A stretch of DNA of 5,624 nt from an uncultured Actinoplanes sp. (GTDB taxonomy: Bacteria > Actinomycetota > Actinomycetes > Mycobacteriales > Micromonosporaceae), in NCBI GenBank assembly GCA_934667465.1, contig CAKUMG010000446.1:1-5624 (forward strand), written 5' to 3'. Below, in pieces: positions 5,451 to 5,624 of the stretch. Position 1 is the stretch's first letter, and each line of letters starts with the position of its first letter. Both the position numbers and the translations under genes were made by a program. The notes beneath the pieces are model-generated. The model made no database searches. It was not told where the DNA came from and was given only the letters and a program-made list of their open reading frames with translations.

Positions 5451-5624
5451 GTGATCCGGGCGGCGCCGGGAACCGTACGACTGGGTGTGGATCTCCGAGC
5501 GACGGCGTGGCTGGCCGCGGCCCTGACGTCGGGCGCGCTGCTGCTCGCCCTGCCCCCGGTCACCCCGGCCCGCGCCGGCACGCCCGTGCCGGCCGCCGTC
5601 GCCTGGCCGGAGGCCGAGCGCGCC
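5451..5624 (+). CDS. N-terminus of a secreted protein (3' truncated by window edge)
   Basis: The frame is open to the last base (58 codons visible). From GTG at 5451 the product begins MIRAAPGTVRLGVDLRATAW. A hydrophobic core follows (WLAAALTSGALLLAL), then a Pro-rich region ending TPARA before GTPVPA. This is a Sec signal peptide with a likely signal-peptidase I cut after ARA at residue 42. GAAGAG lies three bases upstream of 5451, which is a short spacing. A second in-frame GTG at 5487 would give a 30-residue signal peptide (MDLRATAWL...) with only one Arg and one Asp in its n-region; TACGAC at 5476-5481 is placed like a -10 for a leaderless transcript from there. I prefer 5451 for its more basic n-region. 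The mature part is too short to identify. Confidence 0.7.
   Translation, partial: MIRAAPGTVRLGVDLRATAWLAAALTSGALLLALPPVTPARAGTPVPAAVAWPEAERA

Noticed and set aside
1..5624. An evident novel defence, secretion or biosynthetic system
   Set aside because: The four complete genes all belong to recognisable families. Links among them are hypothetical, and no toxin-antitoxin, phage, transposase, restriction or NRPS/PKS motif is visible.

Overview
The window is very GC-rich DNA. Its genes use GTG or ATG starts, G/C-biased third codon positions and Arg/Ala-rich shadow frames, which points to an actinobacterium. The gene families (paired luciferase-like oxidoreductases, an F420-reductase-like Rossmann protein, a helical-repeat GGDEF protein, secreted proteins with Ala-rich signal peptides) would suit the Micromonosporaceae (Actinoplanes/Micromonospora type). 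That placement is inference from style, not a match to a known genome.

Layout: (1) Bases 2-646, plus strand: the C-terminal part of an extracytoplasmic protein ending in one membrane helix and an arginine-rich tail. (2) Bases 647-733: a short convergent gap holding a perfect 14-bp hairpin, a likely bidirectional terminator. (3) Bases 734-5347: four genes on the minus strand, read right to left: luciferase-like monooxygenase 1 (LLM1), its tandem paralog LLM2 18 bases later, a diguanylate cyclase with a helical-repeat N-terminus, and a small F420-reductase-like dinucleotide-binding protein. (4) Bases 5348-5450: a 103-base divergent promoter region with three CTAG tetramers. (5) From 5451, plus strand: the start of a secreted protein, cut by the window edge after its signal peptide.

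How the genes may work together: LLM1 and LLM2 are almost certainly one transcription unit and look like an ancient duplication (both 340 residues), with different residues at the position of the luciferase catalytic histidine. The cyclase has a complete GGDEF active site and an RxxD inhibitory site, so it should make c-di-GMP under product feedback. Its N-terminal helical repeats look like a cytoplasmic protein-binding or sensing module. The small reductase belongs to the fold that shuttles hydride between a nicotinamide cofactor and F420, so it could in principle serve F420-using LLM enzymes. However, it is separated from them by the cyclase gene and by two structured intergenic regions, and its cofactor-binding residues are atypical. 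A shared pathway is therefore only a hypothesis.

The most unusual non-coding signals are a 23-bp tandem repeat between the cyclase and the reductase, whose copies can all pair with one complementary 9-mer beside the cyclase stop codon, and a nested 48-base dyad directly in front of the cyclase ribosome binding site. I see no CRISPR array, RNA gene, insertion sequence or obviously new defence or biosynthetic system. No gene-free stretch exceeds 200 bases.
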